Source: Buttiauxella sp. B2 (GTDB lineage: Bacteria > Pseudomonadota > Gammaproteobacteria > Enterobacterales > Enterobacteriaceae). From it: DNA of 64,000 nucleotides. Positions 46,562 through 54,552 of the stretch are shown here, piece after piece. Numbering within the stretch: the first letter of the stretch is position 1; every line of letters starts with the position of its first letter. The notes below the pieces were generated by a model. It was given only the letters and a program-made list of their open reading frames with translations, had not been told where the DNA came from and ran no database searches. The DNA lies in contig NZ_VEXQ01000010.1 in NCBI RefSeq assembly GCF_006376615.1, positions 1 to 64,000 on the forward strand, read 5' to 3'. The translations under genes were made by a program, and so were the position numbers.

Positions 46562-47113
46562 TTATTCGTATTTCATCACGAAAGTGGCGTCAGCGTTGGC
46601 CTGGCCTGCCGTTGCGACCGCAGCTGTTGCTTTATAGCGTGCGGTAAATGGCAAAGTATTGGTGCCATTAATCAAAGTTTGTGCTGTTGAGAATGTAGTG
46701 CCGTCAGGCTTCAGTACTTTAGACGCACTATCAAGAATTTCGATACCTACACCTGTAGCTGTGGTGCTGTTATCGCTAGAGTTAATTGACAGTAGCGTTG
46801 GGTCAGTTAAATCAGTCTGCCCGGAGAAAGAGACTGACGCCATGGTTGAGACGTCTGTATCACAGTCGTTCAGAACGATGGTGAAAGGGATCTGAGCTGA
46901 AGTGTCACCTACTTTAGTGAAAGCCGCAGTACGATATTGACCCAGTTTCACAGTCTGGTCAGAAGACTGCGAGCTTACAGTACAAGCTGCATTAACCAGT
47001 TCACCTTTAAAGTGAATAGTACCGCCATTGACAGTAACCGGATCTGCATGTGCCGCACTGCTGACTAATGCAATACCAGCAATTAAAGATAAAGTGATTT
47101 TGCTGAATTTCAT
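46562..47113 (-). CDS. fimA: Major type 1 fimbrial subunit
   Basis: A 183-residue pilin starting at the ATG at 47113 (GAAGGAAT a few bases upstream), with signal peptide [23 protein letters not shown]. The mature protein has Cys residues in NAACTVSS and LNDCDTDV and the end motif [15 protein letters not shown]. It heads the operon fimA-C-D-H-F. No fimI lies between fimA and fimC; the 230-bp gap there holds none. Confidence 0.94.
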   Translation of the reverse strand: MKFSKITLSLIAGIALVSSAAHADPVTVNGGTIHFKGELVNAACTVSSQSSDQTVKLGQYRTAAFTKVGDTSAQIPFTIVLNDCDTDVSTMASVSFSGQTDLTDPTLLSINSSDNSTTATGVGIEILDSASKVLKPDGTTFSTAQTLINGTNTLPFTARYKATAAVATAGQANADATFVMKYE

Positions 47114-47683
47114 GGGTATTCCTTCATTATTAATGATGCGTTCGAATAATGCATCCTTCATTATTCTGGCTGAAACAATAGAGTCATAAACAGACCTTGC
47201 CACTCCCCTATCCTTGTGGAGATATTAAATTATCTTTGATAGTGATGAATAAATATCATTGCCAAAAACACTATCTTTAGACCTGAATACTTTAAGAGCA
47301 ATTTAAGTTAAATAATATATGTGAAGTCTTTATCTTGCCTAGGCAATGTCTTAATAAGCACTAAGAAAACACTTGATATTTTATTCCCGCCATACTTCTA
47401 ACTTCATATTTTTAGCTGCGCAAGCACCCTTGCTCCATAGAATATCGATAGATATTTACATCAAATAATTCGAGCTGCAGGCAGGCGGCCTGGGAACTTA
47501 TCTCGAGGAACTTATCTGAACAAATGATGGGGGTAAGTGAGTGCCCCTGCAGTTCGAGGTATCACGGGTAGCGGAAACACAGATAAACAGATAAAACCTG
47601 GTACACTCTTCATGGATAACAGATATTCTTAGCATATTGTTCTTACGCCGTTACTTTATTGATTTCCAGGATAGATCCTGACT
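47114..47683. other. fimA promoter region and intergenic space
   Basis: About 570 bp between divergent fimA and the channel gene. The first 350 bp are AT-rich and should hold the fimA promoter. No recombinase gene or clear invertible-element repeats were seen, in keeping with FimZ/FimY-type control. A palindromic repeat lies at 47468-47570. Confidence 0.6.
47468..47570. repeat. Palindromic intergenic repeat, degenerate copy
   Basis: The inner arms TTCGAGCTGCAGG (left) and CCTGCAGTTCGAG (right) are nearly complementary, and the interior shares GGCGGC, GAGCTTATC-like and GGTAAGTGAGTG stretches with the element at 59131-59253. The outer left arm has decayed; the right end retains CGGGTA. Confidence 0.7.
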
Positions 47684-50104
47684 ATGCAAAAATTATTAAG
47701 ATTGCCGCTACTACTGGCATTGTTGTCTTGCTTGATGATGACACCTTTACTGTCTCATGCGGATGAACCTACAGGGCAATCGGCCACTGAAGAGCCCGCT
47801 AAGGTGAATGCCACTACCGCTCTGCCTGCACTGCAAAAGCGGCTGGACTCACTCAAGCAGCGTGTATCAACAGCAAAAACTGATAAGCAATTCACCAGCC
47901 TTAACGATGATTCTCAAAAACTGGTGACTGAAGCCGATAAGCTTGCTCTCGCTCTGGCCCCGCAATTAACCCAGGTTCAGGCGCAACTGGATGTCCTTGG
48001 GCCACCTCCGGCGCCGGGCACACTTGCGGAAACCCCACAAGTTGTCAGCCAGCGTAAGCAGTTGAACAGCAGTAAGGCCTTGCTTACGACGCAAATCGAA
48101 CAAACCAAAGCCATTTCCATTGGCGCCCAGAACCTGTCTTCACAAATTTACGGGTTACGTCGTGAAGCGCTGAAAACACAAATCGCCCTGAACACTGGCA
48201 GTATTCTTGGCGAGAAATTCTGGTCACCGGTGTTTGATCACAACGATAACGATGCCGCACGCTTTAGCGAATTTGGCACACAAGTTAGCGACGCCTGGAA
48301 TCAAGCCTGGAGTGACGACTGGCGTTGGGGCACCGGTATCTATCTGCTTTTAGCGCTAGGGGTTGGGCTGTTTGGCCGCTATGGGCTGGATAAACCCATG
48401 AACTGGGTTCTGCCTCGCTGGTTGCCGCAAGGGCGTTTTCGCCGTAGCTTCCTCGCCTGTTTCACCACTTTAAGTACCACCCTAACTCTGGGTATCAGCG
48501 TGCAGTTGCTGTGCTTTACCTTCACGCGCCTGCCCGATACTTCGCAATGGGTGAATGAATTCGCCGAACAGTTGATCGAGCTGACTTATTTTTCAGCGGT
48601 GATTGCTGGCCTTGGTATTGCTTTGCTCTCTAATAGCCATCCTACCTGGCGTCTGCCAGGGATTGCCGATCCGCTGGCAAAAACGCTGGGCTCGTTCCCC
48701 ATTTTGCTGGCCACGTTCATCTTTATCTTCGGCATTATTGAGCAGCTAAACGCGCTGGTAGGTGCGAGTTTAGACGCCACATTGTTTGGCAACGGACTCG
48801 CGGCTTTACTGGTTGCGCTCAATTGTCTGATTGCACCGATTCGCGTCAACCGAATACGCCGTCAGATGCTTTCTGACGGTGAGCACACGGAGGCCCGTTC
48901 AACGGTTGCAGGTCTGATTCACCTGGTCATCAGCCTCACGGCCTTCGTTATCCTGCTGGCATTACTAATTGGTTACATTCCGTTAGCCCGCTTCGTCACC
49001 TTCGAACTGCTGTGGATAGGACTGGTGATTTGCAGCCTGTATCTGCTGATTCATTTCGTGGTGGATTTATGCGAAGCAATATTCTCACCCACCACTCACA
49101 GCGGAAAAATCCTCAAAAGCACGCTGAGCCTGAATGACCGCCATTTGTCACTCGCCGCAACGCTATTTTCAGCCGTGGGGAAAACGTCTCTATTAGTGAT
49201 GGCGGCAGTCGCGCTGCTTAACGGTACTTTCGGCACCACCACTCCGATGGAATTGCTGACTAAAATTGCCGAGATGTGGGGAGGAAAAGGCCTCGAGGAG
49301 ATGAAATTCATCCCCGCACATGCTCTTAACGCGATGCTGTGTCTGGTGATTGGCTGGTATGTGCTGCGTTCCACACGCCGCTGGCTGGATAATGAATTCC
49401 TGCCAAAAACCATGATGGACCGTGGCCTGCGCGCGTCGCTTGTAACGCTGTTCACCAACGTTGGCTATGTACTGATTATCATGTTGACACTGTCGATGCT
49501 CGGCATTGAATGGGACAAACTGGCATGGATAGTCAGCGCCTTGTCGGTCGGTATCGGTTTTGGCTTGCAGGAAATTGTGAAGAACTTTATCTCCGGTTTG
49601 ATTCTGTTGACTGAACGGCCGGTAAAAGTGGGCGACCTGGTGAGTATCAGCGGCGTCGAAGGTGATATTCGCCGCATCAACGTGCGCGCCACTGAGATTC
49701 AACTAGGTGATAAATCGACGGTTATTGTGCCGAACTCGCAGCTAATCTCGCAAAACGTGCGTAACGCTACGATGGGGAATGCGCAAGGTGTGGCGACGAT
49801 TGCGCTTACGTTCCCATTAGATATCGACCCTGAACAGGTACGCAATTTACTGCTCGAAGCGTACAACCTGCATGAATCTATTCTGGAAACACCATCACCG
49901 TCGGTCAGCTTCAAAGAACTGGGGCCGACCGGGATTGTGCTGAGCGTGACAGGTTATGTGAACAGCCCGCGTATGGTGAGTTCGACCCGCAGCGATCTGC
50001 TCTACGAGATTCTTAAAATGCTCCGTGCGCAAGGAATTAGCCTGAGCCAGACGCAAACCATGATCCTTGAACAGCCTGTGAATAAAACCGTAGCTGAGGA
50101 ATAA
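47684..50104 (+). CDS. DUF3772-containing mechanosensitive channel (MscS family)
   Basis: An 806-residue inner-membrane channel. The signal peptide is MQKLLRLPLLLALLSCLMMTPLLSHA, then a periplasmic helical/DUF3772 region (about 40-190) rich in coiled-coil-like heptads, many membrane helices, and a C-terminal MscS domain (LSVGIGFGLQEIVKNFISGLILLTERPVKVGDLVSI, about residue 620) with VPNSQLISQNVRN. It likely opens under hypo-osmotic shock. It is transcribed alone. Confidence 0.9.
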   Translation: MQKLLRLPLLLALLSCLMMTPLLSHADEPTGQSATEEPAKVNATTALPALQKRLDSLKQRVSTAKTDKQFTSLNDDSQKLVTEADKLALALAPQLTQVQAQLDVLGPPPAPGTLAETPQVVSQRKQLNSSKALLTTQIEQTKAISIGAQNLSSQIYGLRREALKTQIALNTGSILGEKFWSPVFDHNDNDAARFSEFGTQVSDAWNQAWSDDWRWGTGIYLLLALGVGLFGRYGLDKPMNWVLPRWLPQGRFRRSFLACFTTLSTTLTLGISVQLLCFTFTRLPDTSQWVNEFAEQLIELTYFSAVIAGLGIALLSNSHPTWRLPGIADPLAKTLGSFPILLATFIFIFGIIEQLNALVGASLDATLFGNGLAALLVALNCLIAPIRVNRIRRQMLSDGEHTEARSTVAGLIHLVISLTAFVILLALLIGYIPLARFVTFELLWIGLVICSLYLLIHFVVDLCEAIFSPTTHSGKILKSTLSLNDRHLSLAATLFSAVGKTSLLVMAAVALLNGTFGTTTPMELLTKIAEMWGGKGLEEMKFIPAHALNAMLCLVIGWYVLRSTRRWLDNEFLPKTMMDRGLRASLVTLFTNVGYVLIIMLTLSMLGIEWDKLAWIVSALSVGIGFGLQEIVKNFISGLILLTERPVKVGDLVSISGVEGDIRRINVRATEIQLGDKSTVIVPNSQLISQNVRNATMGNAQGVATIALTFPLDIDPEQVRNLLLEAYNLHESILETPSPSVSFKELGPTGIVLSVTGYVNSPRMVSSTRSDLLYEILKMLRAQGISLSQTQTMILEQPVNKTVAEE

Positions 50105-50360
50105 CAGCCAGAGCCACGGTTGAAATAGATCGTGGCTCGCGCCTCACTTCGAATGAAAGCTGAAAAAGGTCATCTGAAGGGCTACGCCTGTTAGAAATAA
50201 TTATTAGGAATAATTACCAAGTAACACATTCAGCAAATTGATTTATGTCAACATCAGTATCTCTCCCCAAAAGCATTATCTCGCCTGGAAAACATTCCAC
50301 TTCTTATAGTACCGACAAGGTATTAATAAGCAGTGCTATTCAACTATAAGAGAGTTTATG

Positions 50361-50741
50361 ATGAGCAAATTAAAAGCGATCGCACTGGTGCTGGGCTTGG
50401 TTGCCTTTTCTGCTAGTGCTGCACTGCCACTGTTTAATGGTGCTGGTTCCCCGGGCGACGTGCATATTGATGCGGGTGGTCCTGTTTACCTGAATGGTAA
50501 AGAGATGAAACTGAAGATAATTAATGACAACTATTATGAAGCCACCGGCCAGGGTGTGACACTTTCCATCGCTGTTTCACCAGACGGCAGTGCTAGTGTT
50601 AGCTGGACTGGCAAGAAACGCGCGCACGGCGAAATCCTTTCAGCGGCTGAAAAAGCAAGCATGGCAAAGGGGCCATCTGGCCGTGAACTGGATTGCAGCC
50701 GTAAAGATCTGACTAACGCCGAAATTAAGGCCTGCCAATAA
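50361..50741 (+). CDS. Small exported protein of unknown function
   Basis: A 126-residue protein with a signal peptide (MSKLKAIALVLGLVAFSASA). ATG 50361 has better spacing to AGAGAG than the ATG directly before it. The mature part has VYLNGKEMKLKIINDNYYEATGQGVTLSIAVSPDG and ends with a Cys pair (LDCSRKDL ... KACQ) that could form a disulphide. I do not recognise a family. Confidence 0.7.
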   Translation: MSKLKAIALVLGLVAFSASAALPLFNGAGSPGDVHIDAGGPVYLNGKEMKLKIINDNYYEATGQGVTLSIAVSPDGSASVSWTGKKRAHGEILSAAEKASMAKGPSGRELDCSRKDLTNAEIKACQ

Positions 50742-50743
50742 AA

Positions 50744-50769
50744 AAGGCCGGTCAGGGATGACCAGCCTT
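50744..50769. terminator. Terminator between convergent genes
   Basis: AAGGCCGGTCA and TGACCAGCCTT form an almost perfect stem with loop GGGA. On the minus strand it is followed by a run of six T, a textbook terminator for the BtsT-like gene; it also ends the small exported-protein gene. Confidence 0.85.
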
Positions 50770-50780
50770 CTGCGTAGTTA

Positions 50781-52580
50781 TCAGGAAAGTAATTCGATAG
50801 GCTCATCATTCCCGCGAGCACGCCACAGCACAAACCAGCGTTGAATCGACGCAATCATAATAACCAGACCCAGCGCCACCATTACAATCGAAATCGTCCC
50901 GTTGAAAATGTTGAAACCTTTCGCCGCGCTATTGAAGTAGACGTTTTTTACCATCCAGTAAGCTGCGTAGTTCACCGTCACGTACAGATAAGACAGCGGT
51001 ACCAGGCAAGTCAGCACATACCAGCGTTTTTCAGACATGCGCAAAATGATAGTCGCACCAATCATCAGGCCGATGGATGCCATTAACTGGTTGGATACAC
51101 CAAACAATGCCCACACCGAGTTGATGTCGCCCGAATTCAGCAGATAACCCCACAGCAAGCAGGCCACGATACTGCAACCAATTGCGCCCGGCATCCAGTT
51201 AGTGCGTTTTAACGGAGCCCAGATATCGCCAAGGAAATCTTGCAGCAAGTAACGTGCAACACGAGTACCGGAATCCACCGCAGTCAGAATAAATACCGCT
51301 TCAAACATCACCACAAACTGGAAGAAATAGGATGCCAGGTGGCTGAACCACGGAATACGGGTAAAGATATCCGCCATACCAACTGCCAGCGTCACTGCCC
51401 CACCGGTACGACCATAAAGATCAAGGCCGATAGATTCGCTAAGTTGCGGTAAATTCACAACATTCATACCCAGACCTGCAAACACTTCAGGTGAGGAGTT
51501 AATGGCGAAGTAATCCGCTGGATGCAGCGCGGTTGCAGCGATCAACGCCATCACACCGACTACACATTCAGCAAGCATGGCACCGAAAGCAACCGGCAGA
51601 ATATCGTTCCATTTGTCGATTTGCTTCGGCGTTGTGCCGGAACCGATAAAGGCGTGGAAACCAGAAATTGCACCACAAGCAATGGTGATAGAGATAAACG
51701 GCCAAACTGGGCCAGCCAGCACAGGGCCATTACCGTGGATAAACTCTGTCACCGCCGGGAACTGGATTTCCGGGTTGATGAACACCACGCCAACCACCAG
51801 CGCACCGAATACGCCAATCTTCATAAAGCTGGAAAGATAGCCGCGCGGGGTCAACAACATCCAGACTGGCAGCGCCGTTGCGAAGAATGCATAGAACGGC
51901 AACACCAGGCTAACCGTGGAGGCACGCAGGCTCAACCATTCACCAAATGAAGATTCCTGGATATACGGACCGATTATCACGCAGGCAAAAATCACGATAA
52001 TACCGACCCAAGTTGCACCACGCATACTACCGGTAAAACGCTCCCACAGGCCGACGCAAATCGCCACAGGAATGGTCATGAAGACCGCAAAGGTGCCCCA
52101 CGGGTTACGTTCAAGCGCGTGAACCACCACCATCGACAAACCCGCCATGGTGATGGTGATGATGAACAGCATCGCAAGACCAGTACACCAGCCAGCAACA
52201 GGGCCGAGCTCCGCTTTTGCCACTTCTGAAAGTGACTTACCACGGTGTTTCATGGATGCGAACAGCACTACGGTGTCGTGTACCGCACCGCCTACCACAC
52301 AGCCAATCAACAGCCATAAAAAGCTAGGCAGATAACCGTATTGTGCCGCCAGTACCGGGCCAACCAATGGGCCTGCGGCAGCAATTGCGGCAAAGTGGCT
52401 GCCAAAGTTAACCCATTTTTTAGTCGGGACGTAGTCTTTGCCGTCCTCAAGAACATGCGACGGTGTAATTTCTGAGTCATCGGCATTCAGAACTTTACGG
52501 ACAAAGAACACCCCGTAAAGGCGATAGCAGATGGCAAGAATACACAGAGTCGCGATAACAAAAGTTAGTGCGTGTTGCAT
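50781..52580 (-). CDS. BtsT/CstA-family transporter (predicted pyruvate or peptide uptake)
   Basis: A 599-residue CstA-type membrane protein with many transmembrane helices. ATG 52580 (MQHALTFVIATL) has GGAG six bases upstream and is preferred over ATG 52598. Family motifs include FNFG-like VNFGSHFAAIAAAGPLVGPVLAAQYGYLPSFLW and GAVHDTVVLFASMKHRGKSLSEVAK. It is about 100 residues shorter than E. coli BtsT (716) and CstA (701). Three BtsR-like repeats lie upstream, and btsSR are only 7 kb away, so it is probably the target of this two-component system. BtsT in E. coli is a pyruvate/H+ symporter. Confidence 0.9.
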   Translation of the reverse strand: MQHALTFVIATLCILAICYRLYGVFFVRKVLNADDSEITPSHVLEDGKDYVPTKKWVNFGSHFAAIAAAGPLVGPVLAAQYGYLPSFLWLLIGCVVGGAVHDTVVLFASMKHRGKSLSEVAKAELGPVAGWCTGLAMLFIITITMAGLSMVVVHALERNPWGTFAVFMTIPVAICVGLWERFTGSMRGATWVGIIVIFACVIIGPYIQESSFGEWLSLRASTVSLVLPFYAFFATALPVWMLLTPRGYLSSFMKIGVFGALVVGVVFINPEIQFPAVTEFIHGNGPVLAGPVWPFISITIACGAISGFHAFIGSGTTPKQIDKWNDILPVAFGAMLAECVVGVMALIAATALHPADYFAINSSPEVFAGLGMNVVNLPQLSESIGLDLYGRTGGAVTLAVGMADIFTRIPWFSHLASYFFQFVVMFEAVFILTAVDSGTRVARYLLQDFLGDIWAPLKRTNWMPGAIGCSIVACLLWGYLLNSGDINSVWALFGVSNQLMASIGLMIGATIILRMSEKRWYVLTCLVPLSYLYVTVNYAAYWMVKNVYFNSAAKGFNIFNGTISIVMVALGLVIMIASIQRWFVLWRARGNDEPIELLS

Positions 52581-52658
52581 AACCCACTCCAGAGCCATAG
52601 ATAAAAAGTTCAGCGCTATGCTGGCATGGGTTTGGTAATCAATAAGCAGGAGTTTTAG

Positions 52659-52707
52659 TGAGCGGTCAAATGGGGAGTTAAGTGGTTAGATAGCTGGGGT
52701 GAGTGGT
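52659..52707 (-). promoter_or_regulatory. Triple BtsR (YehT)-type direct repeat
   Basis: Read on the minus strand: ACCACTCA (52700-52707), 13 bases, ACCACTTA (52679-52686), 12 bases, ACCGCTCA (52659-52666). The published E. coli BtsR motif is two direct repeats ACC[G/A]CT[C/T]A separated by 13 bases; the first pair fits exactly and the third copy is extra. They lie 80-130 bp before the transporter start. Confidence 0.85.
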
Positions 52708-52759
52708 TTGAGGCAGTTAAAAACAGGGCGGGGAAGCTTGCGCCATCCGCCCTGGGACA

Positions 52760-54001
52760 TCACTTCTCTGGGCGTAATGCCTTCACCTGCTCTGCGGTCA
52801 CATCACCCGGTAATCCACCCCAGGTTACACGCAGGTAGTTCACCAGTTCAGCGACTTGTTCGTCGTTCAGACGATCGCCAAAGCCAGGCATACTTTGCAT
52901 ACTTTCGCCGTTCGGGAAATTCTGCGCAGGCAGGCCGTCAAGCACCGAGACAATCAGGTTTTTCGCGTCTGGCTGGCGCAAGGTGGCGTTGTTTAGCATC
53001 GAAACGGCAACGTGCGGTTTGCCTTCGCCTTCACGCGCATGGCAACCGGAACACTGATCCAGATAAGTCATACGCCCCGCTTCGCTACCTTTACCAACTG
53101 GCGCGGGAACTGCGGCCGGAGGCGTTTCGCCCATCAGATATGTCGCCATCGCTTTTTGGTCTTCAGGCGTCAAGTGCTGGGTACTCAAATCCACCACCAT
53201 ATGCATTTCGCTAAATGCGCTGCCCTGTGGTGCAAAACCTGTTGTAAGGAATTGCTTCACATCCTGCGGAGTCCAGCCACGTTGCGCTAACGCTTTAGGT
53301 GTTATATCAGGAGCCATAAAACGTCCTAATTCCCCACCCTGCATTGCTTTATCCAGCTTCATCTGGCCCAGTAACCCGCGCTCGGTATGGCATTCGCCAC
53401 AATGCCCAAGCACATCTGCCAGATAACGCCCACGATGCCAGTCAGCTGAATCGCCAGTTGAAATCGCCGGAAGCGGATCTTTGCTGTGAAACATAATATT
53501 CCAGCCAATCAGTGCGATACGTTGGTTGAATGGGAAGCTCATCTCGTTATCTGGCGTCGCAACATTCACCACGGGGCGCGTCATCAGATAAGCATAAATA
53601 TCGTCTGAATCCTGGCGAGAGATATTTTTATACGAGGTGTACGGCATTGCCGGGAACAGGTGACGCCCGGTTGGCGTAACACCTTCGGTCAATGCTTTGT
53701 AGAAATCATCCTTCGTCCAGCGCCCAATCCCATAGTCAGCAGAGGGTGTCAGATTGCTGCCGTAAATCGTGCCGTAAGGGGATTCCAGAGGATATCCACC
53801 CGCCAGTGGAGCACCGCCAGAGGCTGTGTGGCAAGCCGCACAGTCAGCAGCTTTGGCCAGGTAACTCCCGCGCTCGATTTGCTCTTTACTGGCAGTCACT
53901 TTTTGCACCGGGCCATCATAGGTGCGATATTCCCGCCAGTACAAAATCGCTACAATAATGACGACGATTGCCAGCACAATTAGCGCAAGACGCTTTTTCA
54001 T
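52760..54001 (-). CDS. Membrane-anchored triheme cytochrome c subunit
   Basis: A 413-residue cytochrome with an N-terminal anchor (LALIVLAIVVIIVAILYW) and three heme-binding motifs: CAACH (54-58), CGECH (201-205) and CSGCH (317-321). This arrangement is that of the cytochrome subunits of membrane-bound gluconate, alcohol and aldehyde dehydrogenases. It should accept electrons from the FeS/Mo subunits in the periplasm and pass them to the respiratory chain. Its ATG overlaps the stop of the FeS gene. Confidence 0.93.
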   Translation of the reverse strand: MKKRLALIVLAIVVIIVAILYWREYRTYDGPVQKVTASKEQIERGSYLAKAADCAACHTASGGAPLAGGYPLESPYGTIYGSNLTPSADYGIGRWTKDDFYKALTEGVTPTGRHLFPAMPYTSYKNISRQDSDDIYAYLMTRPVVNVATPDNEMSFPFNQRIALIGWNIMFHSKDPLPAISTGDSADWHRGRYLADVLGHCGECHTERGLLGQMKLDKAMQGGELGRFMAPDITPKALAQRGWTPQDVKQFLTTGFAPQGSAFSEMHMVVDLSTQHLTPEDQKAMATYLMGETPPAAVPAPVGKGSEAGRMTYLDQCSGCHAREGEGKPHVAVSMLNNATLRQPDAKNLIVSVLDGLPAQNFPNGESMQSMPGFGDRLNDEQVAELVNYLRVTWGGLPGDVTAEQVKALRPEK

Positions 54002-54552
54002 TTCACCGCCTCCTTCACCAGCCCCGGTGTTTTCAGCACCACGTCACGCACCGCTTCGTAGTAACGCACATAGCCCGTGCAGCGACAGATGTGATTTTCC
54101 AGCGCATGAGAAATTGCACCTTCCAGATCTTCACGGTCGATAGGCTCACGTTTAAGTTTTTCAACAAAAATGGTCGCCGCGTTGACGAAGCCTGGCGTGC
54201 AGTAGCCGCACTGGAAGCTGTAGTGATCAAGGAATGATTGCTGAATTGGCGACAGTTCGACGACCTCGCCTTGTTCATCGACTTTGGCATGGCCTTCAAC
54301 GGTACGCACTTTTTTACCGTTAAAGAAATGAGCGCCGGTAATGCAGGTACGCACTTCTTCGCTGGTGCCGCTTGAGTTATCGACAATCGCAACACAGGCG
54401 TGGCAAATGCCTTGTCCGCAGCCCAGACGTGAACCGGTCAGATAGACATATTCGTGTAGGAAATCGATCATCATCAACCCTTCTGGCACGTCAATCGGGC
54501 CGTACGATTTGTTGTTGATGGTCAGGCTCATTGGTTTAGTTTTGATGCTCAT
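53998..54552 (-). CDS. [2Fe-2S] subunit of molybdenum hydroxylase
   Basis: A 184-residue protein of the xanthine-oxidase type small subunit. The N-terminal ferredoxin cluster is bound by Cys45, Cys50, Cys53 and Cys70 (LGCGQGICHACV ... VRTC). The second cluster is bound by CGYCTPGF and CRCTGY in the C-terminal helical domain. There is no signal peptide, so it should be exported together with the Tat-signal-bearing large subunit. Overlaps at both ends (ATGA) show tight coupling. Confidence 0.93.
   Translation of the reverse strand: MSIKTKPMSLTINNKSYGPIDVPEGLMMIDFLHEYVYLTGSRLGCGQGICHACVAIVDNSSGTSEEVRTCITGAHFFNGKKVRTVEGHAKVDEQGEVVELSPIQQSFLDHYSFQCGYCTPGFVNAATIFVEKLKREPIDREDLEGAISHALENHICRCTGYVRYYEAVRDVVLKTPGLVKEAVK

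Noticed and set aside
47114-47683. Invertible fimS-type switch in front of fimA
   Set aside because: No pair of short inverted repeats at suitable spacing and no fimB/fimE recombinase gene were found; FimZ-type regulators are present instead.
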